NCBI RefSeq assembly: GCF_024139115.2
Contig: NC_085139.1
Coordinates: 249,111,236 to 249,175,235 of the forward strand
Direction: 5' to 3'
Source: Armigeres subalbatus
Taxonomy: Eukaryota > Arthropoda > Insecta > Diptera > Culicidae
Length of the DNA stretch: 64,000 nucleotides
The translations under genes were made by a program, and so were the position numbers. The notes under the pieces are model-generated. The model saw nothing but the letters and a program-made list of their open reading frames with translations, made no database searches and had not been told where the DNA came from. Of the stretch, positions 32,941-44,800 are shown piece by piece. The number at the start of each line of letters is the position of its first letter. The stretch's first letter is position 1.

Positions 32941-33186
32941 GTCAAATTATAACCGAATTACAAAGTTTATATACCGTTCGAAAGATAAACTCATCAATTT
33001 TGTGGCTATGTGGTGATATGCTGGTTCTGGAGACAATGGCCACCGGGAAACGACTTCCACGGGGACCTTGTCGGTCATATAAGGGGAGCATAAAAATCGC
33101 TCCATATATGCCATTCGATCGATAATTCTTCATAGATTCTCTTAAAACGGTAATGTATGGTCTATGAGAGGGCTTCCGACGAAAGT
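32941..33186. repeat. Diverged lead-in to the 152-bp satellite
   Basis: Contains 'aatggccaccgggaaacgac' and a 'cgatcgataattcttcatag' segment that loosely match satellite unit landmarks, so it may be a highly diverged first unit. Confidence 0.45.
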
Positions 33187-34221
33187 GGCCACTCCTGGTA
33201 CATGCAAGGTGCCCCCGGGGAACCCGCAGGAGGGGACATTTCCGTTTTAGCACCACAATATGCCGTGCGGCGGCTCTTTCGTCATGATTTTCCCCAAAAT
33301 AAATGATTATGCGCTTGAAATCGATAATTGACCAAATTGGCCACTCCTGGTACATGCAAGGTGCCCCCAGGGAACCCGCAGGAGGAGACATTTCCGTTTT
33401 AGTACCAAAATATACCGTGCGGCGGCTCTGTCGTCATGATTTTCCACAGAATAGATGATAATGCGCTTGAAATCGATAAGTGACTACATTGGCCACTCCT
33501 GGTACATGCAAGGTGCCCCCGGGGAACCCGTAAAAGAGAACATTTCCGTTTTAGCACCAAAATATGCCGGGCGGCGGCGCTTTCGTCATGATTTTCAACC
33601 AAACAAATGGTTATGTGCTTGAAATCGATAAGTGACCACATTGGCCACTCCTGGTAGATGCAAGGTGCCCCCGGGGAACCCGCAGGAGGAGACATTTCCG
33701 TTTTAGGACCAAAATATACCGCGCGGCGGCTCTGTCGTCATGATTTTCCACAGAATAGATGATAATGTGCTTGAAATCGACAAGTGACCACATTGGCCAC
33801 TCCTGGTGCATGCAAGGTGCCCCCGGGGAACCCGCAGGAGGGGACATTTCCGTTTTAGCACCACAATATGCCGTGCGGCGGCTCTTTCGTCATGATTTTC
33901 CACAAAATAAATGATTATGCACTTGAAATCGATAATTGACCAAATTGGCCACTCTTGGAGCCTATGAGGTGCCCTCGGGGAACCTGTAAAAGGGGACATT
34001 TCCATTTTTACACCAATATAAGCCGTGCGGCGGCTCTTTCGGTGTGTTTTCCCACCAAACAGATTGTCGTGCGCTCGAAATCGATAAGTGACCACATTGG
34101 TTACATTTGGAACCTATGAGGTTCCCTCGGAGAACACGTAGAAGATGACATTTCCATTTTTACACTAACATATGTCATGCGTCGGCTCTTTCGTCGTGAT
34201 TTTCCTCCAAATAGGTGCCCT
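33187..34221. repeat. 152-bp tandem satellite, about 7 units
   Basis: Units start with GGCCACTCCTGGTACATGCA at about 33187, 33339, 33490, 33642 and 33794, with diverged units near 33945 and 34096, giving a 151-152-base period. Each holds GTGCCCCCGGGGAACCCG, GACATTTCCGTTTTAG and GCGGCGGCTCTTTCGTCATG landmarks. Minus-strand frames of 78-149 codons repeat the same peptide and are artefacts. The array ends where the truncated RTE copy begins. Confidence 0.9.
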
Positions 34222-35881
34222 CGAACGAGTGTGAGGTGATCCAAAGGTGGCGGCAGCACTACGAAGAGCACCTGAATGGCGATATGGCAGACAACGGTAG
34301 CGGTATGGTAATGAACCTAGCAGCACGCGCGCAGGACATGCGACTTCCGGTTCCGAATCTCCAGGAAATCCAGAAGGAGATCGGCCGGCTGAAAAACAAC
34401 AAAGCCCCTGGAGTTGACCAACTACCAGGAGAGCTGTTTAAATACGGTGGTGAGGCACTGGCTAGAGCGCTGCACTTGGTCATTACCAAGGTTTGGGAGG
34501 ATGAGGTTCTGCCACATGAGTGGATGGAAGGTGTCGTGTGTCCCATCTACAAAAGGGCGATAAGCTGGATTGTAGCAACTACCGCGCAATCACATTGCTG
34601 AACGCCGCCTACAAGGTACTCTCCCAAATTTTATGCCGTCGACTAACACCAATTGCAAGAGAGTTCGTGGGGCAGTACCAGGCGGGATTTATGGGTGAAC
34701 GCTCTACCACAGACCAGGTGTTTGCCATACGTCAGGTATTGCAGAAATGCCGCGAATACAACGTGCCCACACATCATCTATTTATCGACTTCAAAGCCGC
34801 ATATGATACAATCGATCGGGACCAGCTATGGCAGCTAATGCACGAAAACGGATTTCCGGATAAACTGATACGGTTGATCAAGGCGACGATGGATCGGGTG
34901 ATGTGCGTAGTTCGAGTTTCAGGGGCATTCTCGAGTCCCTTCGAAACCCGTAGAGGGCAAGGTGATGGTCTTTCGTGTCTGCTATTCAACATCGCTTTGG
35001 AAGGAGTAATACGAAGGGCAGGGATTGACACGAGTGGTACGATTTTCACGAAGTCCGTCCAGTTATTTGGTTTCGCCGACGACATTGATATCATGGCACG
35101 TAACTTTGAGAGGATGGAGGAAGCCTACATCAGACTGAAAAGCGAAGCTAAGCGGATTGGATAAGTCATAAACACGTCGAAGACGAAGTACATGATAGGA
35201 AGAGGCTCAAGAGAGGTCAATGTAAGCCACCCACCACGAGTTTCTATCGGTGGTGACGAAATCGAGGTGGTTGAAGAATTCGTGTACTTGGGCTCACTGG
35301 TGACCGCCGATAACGATACCAGCAGAGAAATTCGGAGACGCATAGTGGCTGGAAATCGTACGTACTTTGGACTCCGCAAGACGCTCCGATCGAATAGAGT
35401 TCGCCGCCGTACCAAACTGACTATCTACAAAACGCTTATAAGACCGGTAGTTCTCTACGGACACGAGACCTGGACGATGCTCGTTGAGGACCATCGCGCA
35501 CTGGGAGTTTTCGAAAGGAAAGTGTTGCGTACCATCTATGGTGGGGTGCAGATGGCGGACGGTACGTGGAGGAGGCGAATGAATCACGAGTTGCATCAGC
35601 TGTTGGGAGAACCATCCATCGTTCACACCGCGAAAATCGGAAGACTGCGGTGGGCCGGGCACGTAGCCAGAATGTCGGACAGTAATCCGGTGAAAATGGT
35701 TCTCGACAACGATCCGACGGGAACAAGAAGGCGAGGTGCACAGCGGGCAAGGTGGATCGATCAGGTGGAGGACGACTTGCGGACCCTCCGCAGACTGCGT
35801 GGTTGGCGAAGTGCAGCCATGGACCGAGCTGAATGGAGAAGTCTTTTATGTGCAGCACAGGCCACTCCGGCCTTAGTCTGA
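34222..35881 (+). pseudogene. Truncated RTE reverse transcriptase, frameshifted
   Basis: Encodes the RT half, from the region before NNKAPGVDQLPGELFK through the FADDIDIM catalytic block and the C-terminal GRLRWAGHVARM motif. Relative to the copy at 23832-25751 it has a one-base loss in an A run near 34550 (frame change after CPIYK), a 6-base loss in the RRGLRQGD motif near 34957 (Leu-Arg missing) and a small insertion near 35161-35170 that brings in a stop. The last segment (about 35192-35881) is open to the natural stop. It cannot make an intact enzyme. Confidence 0.88.
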
Positions 35882-35897
35882 TGATAAATAAATAAAT
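34222..35897 (+). mobile_element. 5'-truncated RTE retrotransposon, plus strand
   Basis: Begins at CGAACGAGTGTGAGGTGATC within the EN-RT linker and runs to the TGATGATAAATAAATAAAT tail. It is very similar throughout to 23816-25490 of the full-length copy but on the opposite strand. 5' truncation is usual for target-primed reverse transcription. No clear target duplication is visible. Confidence 0.88.
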
Positions 35898-36134
35898 TTG
35901 CTTCCATGAGTCGATATCGAGTCATAGAACATCGACTAATGGAGATTTGACTGTAGCACTGATAAATTAAATTTGTTCCAGATCACGTTGCACCATAGCC
36001 AGTAAAACACATTTCCTTTTATGTTTTGATATCAGTCTGTTTCTGACGTTGCCACCCATCTATCATGATGACAATTTTTTCCCATAGCGGCAGACTTCAG
36101 CTCATTTGGTACGAAAGGGTTGCCAGTAGGAACA
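35898..36134. other. Short low-copy spacer
   Basis: Nothing recognised. Confidence 0.4.
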
Positions 36135-36375
36135 GTAGGCATTTGCCCGGATTAGAGAAATGGTGAATATGATCCCTTCCTTAAAAGTAGGCATTTACTC
36201 GGATTAAGGGAATGGTGGATGTGATCCCTACTTTGAAAGTAGGCATTTTCAGCGAATAAGGCAATGGTGAATATGCTCCATTATTAGAAAGTTGGCGTTG
36301 GCCCGGATTAAAACAATGGTGGATGTTATTCATCCTTGTTTAGAATAAGTCAATGATGGATGTGATCCCTTGCTC
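36135..36375. repeat. 52-bp tandem repeat, about 4.5 units
   Basis: GTAGGCATTT-type starts at about 36135, 36187, 36239 and 36291 give a 52-base period. Shared landmarks are CGGATTA..AATGGTG and ATGTGATCCCT. The last unit decays near 36370. Confidence 0.8.
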
Positions 36376-36600
36376 GGAAGAAGATCTGCCGTTTTGTTTG
36401 TCCGTCCTTCCGAAAAAAAAAAATACCAGCGGTCTAAATATAGATGTTCTGATAAATCGCAGACCTACTTTTTTTGTATGTGAAAAAAATTATCAAATAA
36501 CACTTTCACTTTTACAGTTCCAAATTATGCCAAATGTCCATTATACCAAATGACCCATTCTTGAGTAACAGTTCAAAATTATGCCAATAGTCCGTTACGG
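36376..36600. other. AT-rich spacer with 'ccaaatgacc' phrases
   Basis: Contains two related phrases ('caaattatgccaaatgtcc', 'caaaattatgccaatagtcc') resembling the array inside the 5.7-kb hAT-like element. Confidence 0.45.
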
Positions 36601-37035
36601 CAAATGACTCAGACCGCATCCGAACATCCTCGAAAATTCATCCAAATTTCCTCGGGATATTTATCCAAATTTCCTCGAAATTTATTCAAATATGCTCGAG
36701 AAATTCATCCAAATTTTCTTTGGTAATTCATCCGAGATTTTCCGGCTAATTTCCTCTAATAATTTATTCGAATATCATCGGAAAATTTATCCGAACATCC
36801 TCGGGAAATTTATCCGAATTTCAATAAAATTTCCTCAGGAAATTCATCTGAATTTTCAATTCAATTTTCTTTGGAAATTCATCTACAGTACCTCAGGAAA
36901 TTCATCGATATTTTCTTGGGAAAATCATACAAACTCCTCCGAAATTTATTCGAATCTTCTAGAAAAATTCATTCGAACATCCTCAGGAAATTATTCCTAA
37001 TTTTCTCGGAAATTCATCCAACATTTCAAAATATT
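36601..37035. repeat. 23-bp array with GAATTTCCTCGGGAAATTC dyad, left part
   Basis: Degenerate units of about 22-23 bases whose consensus core GAATTTCCTCGGGAAATTC is an interrupted palindrome followed by ATCC. It is split by the hAT insertion at 37044 and continues at 40729. Confidence 0.8.
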
Positions 37036-37043
37036 TCCTAGGG

Positions 37044-40000
37044 CAGCGGTTCTCAACCTGGGATACATGTACCCCTGGGGGTACCTTCGATGGCTCCGGG
37101 GGGTACCTCGGACAAAATTGCGTAATGGCGGATGTATTGCAATTCCAATAAAAACTTATTATAAAGTGATGATAATTGAATGATTTTTGATTTCAGAATT
37201 TTGTATTGCACATAATATGTATGATGATCAGTATATCAAAGCCTACTAAATCCTCCTCCTTTCATAAGGCCCGGAAGCCTCGTTTCAAGAGGCCCGGAAG
37301 CCTCCTTTCAAGAGGCCCGGAAGCCTCCTTTCAAGAGGCCCGGAAGCCTCCTTTCAAGAGGCCCGGAAGCCTCCTTTCAAGAGGCCCGGAAGCCTCCTTT
37401 CAAGAGGCCCGGAAGCCTCCTTTCAAGAGGCCCTGGAAGCCTCCTTTCAAGAGGCCCGGAAGCCTCCTTTCAAGAGGCCCGGAAGCCTCCTTTCAAGAGG
37501 CCCGGAAGCCTCCTTTCAAGAGGCCCGTAAGCCTCCTTTCAAGAGGCCCGGAAGCCTCCTTTCAAGAGGCCCGAAGCCTCCTTTCAAGAGGCCCGGAAGC
37601 CTCCTTTCAAGAGGCCCGGAAGCCTCCTTTCAAGAGGCCCGGAAGCCTCCTTTCAAGAGGCCCGGAAGCCTCCTTTCAAGAGGCCCGGAAGCCTCCTTTC
37701 AAGAGGCCCGGAAGCCTCCTTTCAAGAGGCCCGGAAGCCTCCTTTCAAGAGGCCCGGAAGCCTCCTTTCAAGAGGCCCGGAAGCCTCCTTCAAGAGGCCC
37801 GGAAGCCTCCTTTCAAGAGGCCCGGAAGCCTCCTTTCAAGAGGCCCGGAAGCCTCCTTTCAAGAGGCCTGGAAGCCTCCTTTCAAGAGGCCCGGAAGCCT
37901 CCTTTCAAGAGGCCCGGAAGCCTCCTTTCAAGAGGCCCGGAAGCCTCCTTTCAAGAGGCCCGGAAGCCTCCTTTCAAGAGGCCCGGAAGCCTCCTTTCAA
38001 GAGGCCCGGAAGCCTCCTTTCAAGAGGCCCGGAAGCCTCCTTTCAAGAGGCCCGGAAGCCTCCTTTCAAGAGGCCCGGAAGCCTCCTTTCAAGAGGCCCG
38101 GAAGCCTCCTTTCAAGAGGCCCGGAAGCCTCCTTTCAAGAGGACCGGAAGCCTCCTTTCAAGAGGCCCGGAAGCCTCACTTCAAGAGGCCCGGAAGCCTC
38201 CTTTCAAGAGGCCCGGAAGCCTCCTTTCAAGAGGCCCGGAAGCCTCCTTTCAAGAGGCCTGGAAGCCTCCTTTCAAGAGGCCTGGAAGCCTCCTTTCAAG
38301 AGGCTCGGAAGCCTCCTTTCAAGAGGCTCGGAAGCCTCCTTTCAAGAGGCCTGGAAGCCTCCTTTCAAGAGGCTCCAGGAAGCCTCCTTTCAAGAGGCCT
38401 GGAAGCCTCCTTTCAAGAGGCTCAGAAGCCTCCTTTCAAGAGGCTCGGAAGCCTCCTTTCAAGAGGCCTCGGAAGCCTCCTTTCAAGAGGCTCAGAAGCC
38501 TCCTTTCAAGAGGCCTGGAAGCCTCCTTTCAAGAGGCTCAGGCCTCCTTTCAAGAGGCTGGAAGCCTCCTTTCAAGAGGCTCAGAAGCCTCCTTTCAAGA
38601 GGCTCAGAGCCTCCTTTCAAGAGGCTCGGAAGCCTCCTTTCAAGAGGCCTGGAAGCCTCCTTCAAGAGGCTCGGAAGCCTCCTTTCAAGAGGCTCAGCCT
38701 CCTTTCAAGAGGCCCGGAAGCCTCCTTTCAAGAGGCCTGGAAGCCTCCTTCAAGAGGCTCAGAAGCCTCCTTTCAAGAGGCTCAGAAGCCTCCTTTCAAG
38801 AGGCTCGGAAGCCTCCTTCAAGAGGCTCAGGAAGCCTCCTTTCAAGAGGCTCAGAGCCTCCTTTCAAGAGGCCTGGAAGCCTCCTTTCAAGAGGCTCGGA
38901 AGCCTCCTTTCAAGAGGCTCAGGAAGCCTCCTTCAAGAGGCCTGGAAGCCTCCTTTCAAGAGGCTCGGAAGCCTCCTTTCAAGAGCTCCAGCCTCCTTTC
39001 AAGAGGCTCAAGCCTCCTTTCAAGAGGCTTGGAAGCCCCTTTCAAGAGGCTCAAGCCTCCTTTCAAGAGGCTGAAGCCTCCTTTCAAGAGGCCTGGAAGC
39101 CTCCTTTCAAGAGGCCTGGAAGCCTCCTTTCAAGAGGCTCGAAGCCTCCTTTCAAGAGGCTCGGAAGCCTCCTTTCAAGAGGCTCGGAAGCCTCCTTTCA
39201 AGAGGCTCAAAGCCTCCTTCAAGAGGCCTGGAAGCCTCCTTTCAAGAGGCTCAAGCCTCCTTTCAAGAGGCCTGGAAGCCTCCTTTCAAGAGGCCTGGAA
39301 GCCTCCTTTCAAGAGGCTCGAAGCCTCCTTTCAAGAGGCTCAAGCCTCCTTCAAGAGGCTCAGAAGCCTCCCTTTCAAGAGGCTCAGAAGCCTCCTTTCA
39401 AGAGGCTCAGGAAGCCTCCTTTCAAGAGGCTGGAAGCCTCCTTTCAAGAGGCTCAGGAAGCCTCCTTTCAAGAGGCTCAGGAAGCCTCCTTTCAAGAGGC
39501 CCGGAAGCCTCCTTTCAAGAGGCCTGGAAGCCTCCTTCAAGAGGCTCAAGCCTCCTTTCAAGAGGCTCAGAAGCCTCCTTTCAAGAGGCTCAGCCTCCTT
39601 TCAAGAGGCTCAGGAAGCCTCCTTTCAAGAGGCTCAGAAGCCTCCTTTCAAGAGGCTCTGGAAGCCTCCTTCAAGAGGCTCGGAAGCCTCCTTTCAAGAG
39701 GCCTCAAGCCTCCTTTCAAGAGGCTCAGGAAGCCTCCTTTCAAGAGGCTCAGGCCTCCTTTCAAGAGGCTCAAGCCTCCTTTCAAGAGGCCTGGAAGCCT
39801 CCTTTCAAGAGGCTCAGAAGCCTCCTTTCAAGAGGCCTGGAAGCCTCCTTTCAAGAGGCTCAGAAGCCTCCTTTCAAGAGGCCTGGAAGCCTCCTTTCAA
39901 GAGGCTCGAAGCCTCCTTTCAAGAGGCTCAGAAGCCTCCTTTCAAGAGGCTCAGAAGCCTCCTTCAAGAGGCCCGGAAGCCTCCTTTCAAGAGGCCCGGA

Positions 40001-40720
40001 AGCCTCCTTTCAAGAGGCTCAGAAGCCTCCTTTCAAGAGGCCTGGAAGCCTCCTTTCAAGAGGCTCGGAAGCCTCCTTCAAGAGGCTCAGGAAGCCTCCT
40101 TTCAAGAGGCTCGGAAGCCTCCTTTCAAGAGGCTCAGAGCCTCCTTTCAAGAGGCCCGGAAGCCTCCTTTCAAGAGGCCTGGAAGCCTCCTTTCAAGAGG
40201 CTGGAAGCCTCCTTCAAGAGGCTCAGAAGCCTCCTTTCAAGAGGCCTGGAAGCCTCCTTTCAAGAGGCTCAAGCCTCCTTTCAAGAGGCTGGAAGCCTCC
40301 TTCAAGAGGCCTGGAAGCCTCCCTTCAAGAGGCTCGGAAGCCTCCTTTCAAGAGGCTCGGAAGCCTCCTTTCAAGAGGCTCGGAAGCCTCCTTTCAAGAG
40401 GCTCGGAAGCCTCCTTTCAAGAGGCTCGGAAGCCTCCTTTCAAGAGGCCCGGAAGCCTCCTTTCAAGAGGCCCGGAAGCCTCCTTTCAAGAGGCTCGGAA
40501 GCCTACTTTCAAATGGCGGGAAGTTCTACAAGAAGCTGATGTATAAGTAAATTTAAAAGTTGCACTGAATAAAAAAAAAATCAGGCGTCTTTTTGGAAAG
40601 CCATACATCTCGTTAGTTCTCATATACCTTTCTCGTGAGTTATGCTTAATTTCATTCACAGCAAAAAAAAATTATGGGTTCCTCAATGAATATAAAAGTT
40701 TGAAGGGTTGAGAACCGCCG
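37044..40720 (+). mobile_element. hAT-like transposon filled by a 23-bp minisatellite
   Basis: The termini are CAGCGGTTCTCAACC at 37044 and the inverse GGTTGAGAACCGCCG ending at 40720. The perfect 8-base repeat TCCTAGGG lies at 37036-37043 and 40721-40728. The end sequence and TSD length are typical of hAT elements (Charlie/Tip100-like TIR). Between short unique ends of about 210 bases each lies a 3.26-kb minisatellite. No transposase is encoded, so mobilisation would need another hAT in trans. A second, inverted one-ended copy is at 12233-13285. Confidence 0.88.
37258..40520. repeat. 23-bp minisatellite (AGCCTCCTTTCAAGAGGCT dyad) inside hAT
   Basis: About 140 units of 23 bases. The core AGCCTC-CTTTCAA-GAGGCT is an interrupted palindrome. 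From 37270 to about 38260 units are nearly identical (CCCGG spacer). From 38260 to 40500 the spacer varies (CTCGG, CTGG, CTCAGG, CTCA), unit length fluctuates between about 19 and 24, and T runs drop from three to two in many units. The unit lacks stops on the plus strand, which creates frames of 622 and 505 codons (Lys/Pro/Ser/Arg-rich) that I do not accept as genes. Confidence 0.95.
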
Positions 40721-40728
40721 TCCTAGGG

Positions 40729-41890
40729 TAATCCATCCGAACCTTATCGGAAAATTAATCGCAATTTTCTTCGAGAAATTCATCCAAATTTTCACAGGAA
40801 TTCACTTTACTTTTAATGCGAACATCCTCAGCAAATTTATCCTTATTTCCTCGGTAAATTCATCCGAAAGAAAAATCCAGCCAAACCTTATCGTAAAATT
40901 CATCCAAATGTTCTCGGGAAATTCATTCGAATTTCTCAAGGTAATTCATCCGAACTTCATCTTGAAATTCGTCTGAGCTTCCTCGGAAAGTTTTTTTTTT
41001 TAATTAGCGTTTATTTGAAGGCTCAAGTGCTCGAAGGCATAACGGAGCCGAAAGTCAATTGAAATTTTATTACAATTTCATCTTTTGCTTCTTATGTTTT
41101 TATGTTAGTTTTGGGGAGCCGAAAAACTCGCGGCTTGGTCGAGGTTAAGGAGTACATACAAAAAAAAAAATTGGATGGGATTGGGGTCTCGGAAAGTTCA
41201 TCCGAAATTCATCGAAACATTCATCTAAATTTCCTCAGGGAATCATTCGAATTTTCAGCCGCACTTCATCGTGAAATCCATCCGAATCTTATCGGAAATT
41301 TATCCGATTTTTTCGGGATTTTCATCCGAAGTTTCTTGAATTTCCTTGGGAAATTTATCCGAAATTCCTCGGGAAAATAATCCAAATTTTCTAGGAAAAT
41401 TAATCGGAATATTTTCAGGAAATTCATCCGAACTTCCTCGGGAAATTGTTTCGAATAGCCTCGAAAAGTTTATCGAATGTCCTCGGGAGATTTGCCCGAA
41501 TTTCCTGAAATTGAATTTTGAAAATTGAAAAAAATTAAAATTGAAAAAAACACCTTAACTTCACCGGAGAATTCGTTAAAATTTCATAGGGAAATTCTTT
41601 TGAAATTTTCTAGGAAGTTCATCCAAACATTCTCGGAAAATTCATTCAAATTTCCATAGAAAATTCATATAAATTTTATCGAGAAATTCATCCAGATTTC
41701 CTTGAGAAATCTATCCGAATTTTCTTTGAAAATGCTTTCGAAACTCCTTGAGAAATTTATTCGGTTTTACTCGGGAAATTCATCCCAATTTTCTCGGTAT
41801 ATTCATTGGTATTTTATTGAGAATTTTATCATACTTTATTTGAAAAATGCATCCGAATTTCATTCGAAAATTTATCCGAAATAGTTCAAG
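40729..41890. repeat. 23-bp array with GAATTTCC/GGAAATTC dyad, right part
   Basis: Continuation of 36601-37035 after the hAT insertion, with degenerate 'aaattcatccgaatttcctcggg'-type units. It is interrupted at 40993-41187. Frames of 60-90 codons here are repeat-derived. Confidence 0.8.
40993..41187 (-). mobile_element. Small retroposed fragment, 11-bp TSD
   Basis: Roughly 195 bases unlike the surrounding array, beginning on the plus strand with a T run (minus-strand poly(A)). It is flanked by CTCGGAAAGTT at 40982-40992 and 41188-41198. Since that sequence is also an array motif, the TSD could be fortuitous. No coding region. Confidence 0.5.
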
Positions 41891-44800
41891 TATGTAAATT
41901 TAAAACGATGAAGGGAAAGAATGATGTATTCTGCTCTAGCCTCGAAAGTAAGAAGACATTTCCTTACAAAATACAAACAATATCGATCTCATAGATTCAG
42001 ACAGTGTCTGTCGCCACCGATGAAAACTGTGCCAAAAACTGCAAAATGGCGGCAACCACTTTTCGCTGCTTTTCAGCTTTGCATTTTCAACTAACTATAC
42101 CACCTCAAAGAAAAACCCGTACCAAACGCGTAGAATATTGCGCTCCAACGATTCCACCTTCCACCCTCCGCCCCATCTATAGACACCATCGGACAATTCC
42201 CAGGCAAGCCACCTTTCGGCACTAACCCTGTGCAAAGGTTTTGCCTCGAGTTTTTTTTTCCGAATATATTTTTCGCATACTTTCAACGCGAACGTGAGTC
42301 GAGAAATCGAAATAACTAATAGCAAATGAAAGGGGAATCTATTTACTCTGCTGCTTCGGTTACAAAGAGTAGAAAAGGAAAAAAATGGTCCGCCACCATT
42401 CCATCATTGCCGGTGACGACGACCCACCAACAGACCCCCTTCATTTGATACAACCGATGCCAAGTGATGGCCGGCGGACACTGACTGAGGCTGCTGCCAA
42501 GTGACCTGCAACATTATGAAACCGAACTGACCGGAGCTGGTCGGGGCTTAAATCGAACAAACGAAGAAATGGACCACTTTTCCATTTCTTCTTTTTTTTT
42601 CAGCGAACTGTGAACGGTTGAGTGTCTTCTAAGTAACGGGAGACGTACGCGGAACGTGTAAAGTGAATGGAAATGGCACGAATAAGCATCTCGGTTATGG
42701 AAGCTTTTTCACAGATTTGCTCGGTCGGAGGATGGCCCCAAATGAACGCCGTCAGATCGTTCGTGGTGTTTGACTTTTTTCTGCACACTAAAATTATTAG
42801 GAAATTTATGTTTTGCATAGAAATGTGATACACATTAATCTATTATCAATCGTATGGGATGAAAAATATACAAGAGATAACTATTAAACTGTTTGAACTA
42901 TTTGTTTCAAACAGGTATTCACATTCTTTCAAAAAGATGTATGCCTTTTACCCCACTTTGAATCACTTTCCAACTCGAATGATGAAGGGTTGAACTTCAA
43001 GCCGAGTTACAATCGGCCGATGATGGCAGCAAGGGTAATGATCGGCAATTAGGGTAGTTTGGCTATTCGCAGGTACAAGATCTTCGCGACTTCTCGTTGG
43101 GTGATGCAACGATCCATTAAAATTATTACTACTCTGTTTCCGTTATTTACTTGAGTGTCAATTTTAAAAACGTCTTATTTGATTTTGAATGTAAGTTACA
43201 CGATCAAAAATGCATAACTAAACTGTAACACTTAAGAAACATATGACAAAAGAGTAAATATTTTGAAACGTAGGACGTAGACTACTGCTACACCTTCTTC
43301 CACAAAACCCACGCTTCAAATTTGAAAACCAAACTCACTTCACTTTCAAATGCTGATTTGAATGATTCAAATTCAAACTGTCAACTAAACATCGATTCGC
43401 CACCTTCTCCCTTCTCCCATTTCCCCGCCAACTGAATGGTCGCCTTCCGAACATCAAACAAATCGCAAAAATTGCCTATTTGCCCATAATTAGCACCGCC
43501 AGCCTAATTCCGCCCTGGGGTCCATCACATCGTTGCTTCGGCAAACACACCAGTTTCTCCCGTTTGCGCAACATATTGCCGGGTGATTGGCGTGTAGCTA
43601 CGACATCCCCATGAAAGCGCCTTTCGATTAACATCCAGGTGCAAATCGGCAACTATTTGACCGGACCCGTACGTGTGCGGCGGCGAGCTTGCACCGGATT
43701 CCGGATTCCGCGTGGTACGTCTTCTACTTTTCCCACTTTTATGCTTTTTCTTTTATTTTAACCTTGTAACGGATTCTTTATCATACCTTTCTTCATACAA
43801 ATGTTTACAGTCTAGAAGAGATTTCCGACTGCAAAGTTTGTAGCAATTTAATTATTTCGTTGGGACAGATTCTCCACAATCCAAATAACTTATTTCGTTT
43901 ACGAACGATTTGTACAGAATTATTAATTCGCGTCAGGGTCTCGAAACAAATTTCACCTCCACGGTATACCGACCAGGGTTGAAACGCGTCTTCTCGAGAC
44001 TCCGCGACGAACCGGTCATTCAGGAACCTCTCGCGCTGAAGTTTATTACCTCGCGTGTGTTGTTGATCTCGTTGCTAGTGCCCTCGTGAAGTGACAGCGC
44101 GGCAGCAGCATCAGGCCTCGACTCGACACACATAGCGACCGTTGTTCGGTGCCGCATCCATCGCCCACCTGGGTCCGAATTCCCGTGCATTCCCTGGGAG
44201 TTTTCGGTTCCGCAATCCGCTCGCTCGGTTGACCATGGGGAAAAGTTGTCCCCGCTAGCTCTCTCTCTCTCGCACTCTCGTTTCCTCGTCATGAGAAGGA
44301 AACGAACGAGATGAAGAAGACGATGCGATCTGGGGAACCCGGTTTGCAAAGTTCAAGTTCAAATGTGGGGTTTCTGGTTCTGGCTTAACGATCCCGAGCT
44401 TGAGCTTGAGGCCGTCGTCGTCGTAGTCGTTGAGACCGGTTAGTCGGCCGGTCCGAACAAAGGAAGATGAGAAATGGATGATAATTTCGTTGGGAATTGT
44501 TGATTCGGTGGAGCAATAAAAGAGGAATGGGTATATCATTTTTAAGTGATTTCGGCATAATTTTATCGGTTTTTGCTCACGCAGAATTGTCAATTCGCAT
44601 AGCACATCTACAAAATCATGAATTCTGAAAGATCTCATCTAGCTTAGTGCAAATGCCTTCTTCTTTTTCTCTTCATTGGTGTCCCAGTTGTGACGCTATA
44701 AAATGATTTAGTGACAAAGAACAACATGTAGGAAATCGTAGAAATTTTAAGCCAAAATTATTTAGACCGGACAGGTTTTCGGACCCAGTCATGTGTAAAC

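Noticed and set aside
32942..34095. Repeated minus-strand frames of 78-149 codons
   Set aside because: They follow the 152-bp satellite period and change frame with it. No independent start or domain.
37206..40546. 622- and 505-codon plus-strand frames rich in Lys/Pro/Ser/Arg
   Set aside because: Translation of the 23-bp minisatellite inside the hAT element. The unit has no stop on the plus strand, and unit-length changes simply rotate the frame.
44020..44638. 109- and 127-codon minus-strand frames
   Set aside because: No recognised domain, and they contain simple-sequence translations (Arg-Glu, Ser and Asp runs). A host exon cannot be excluded but is unsupported.
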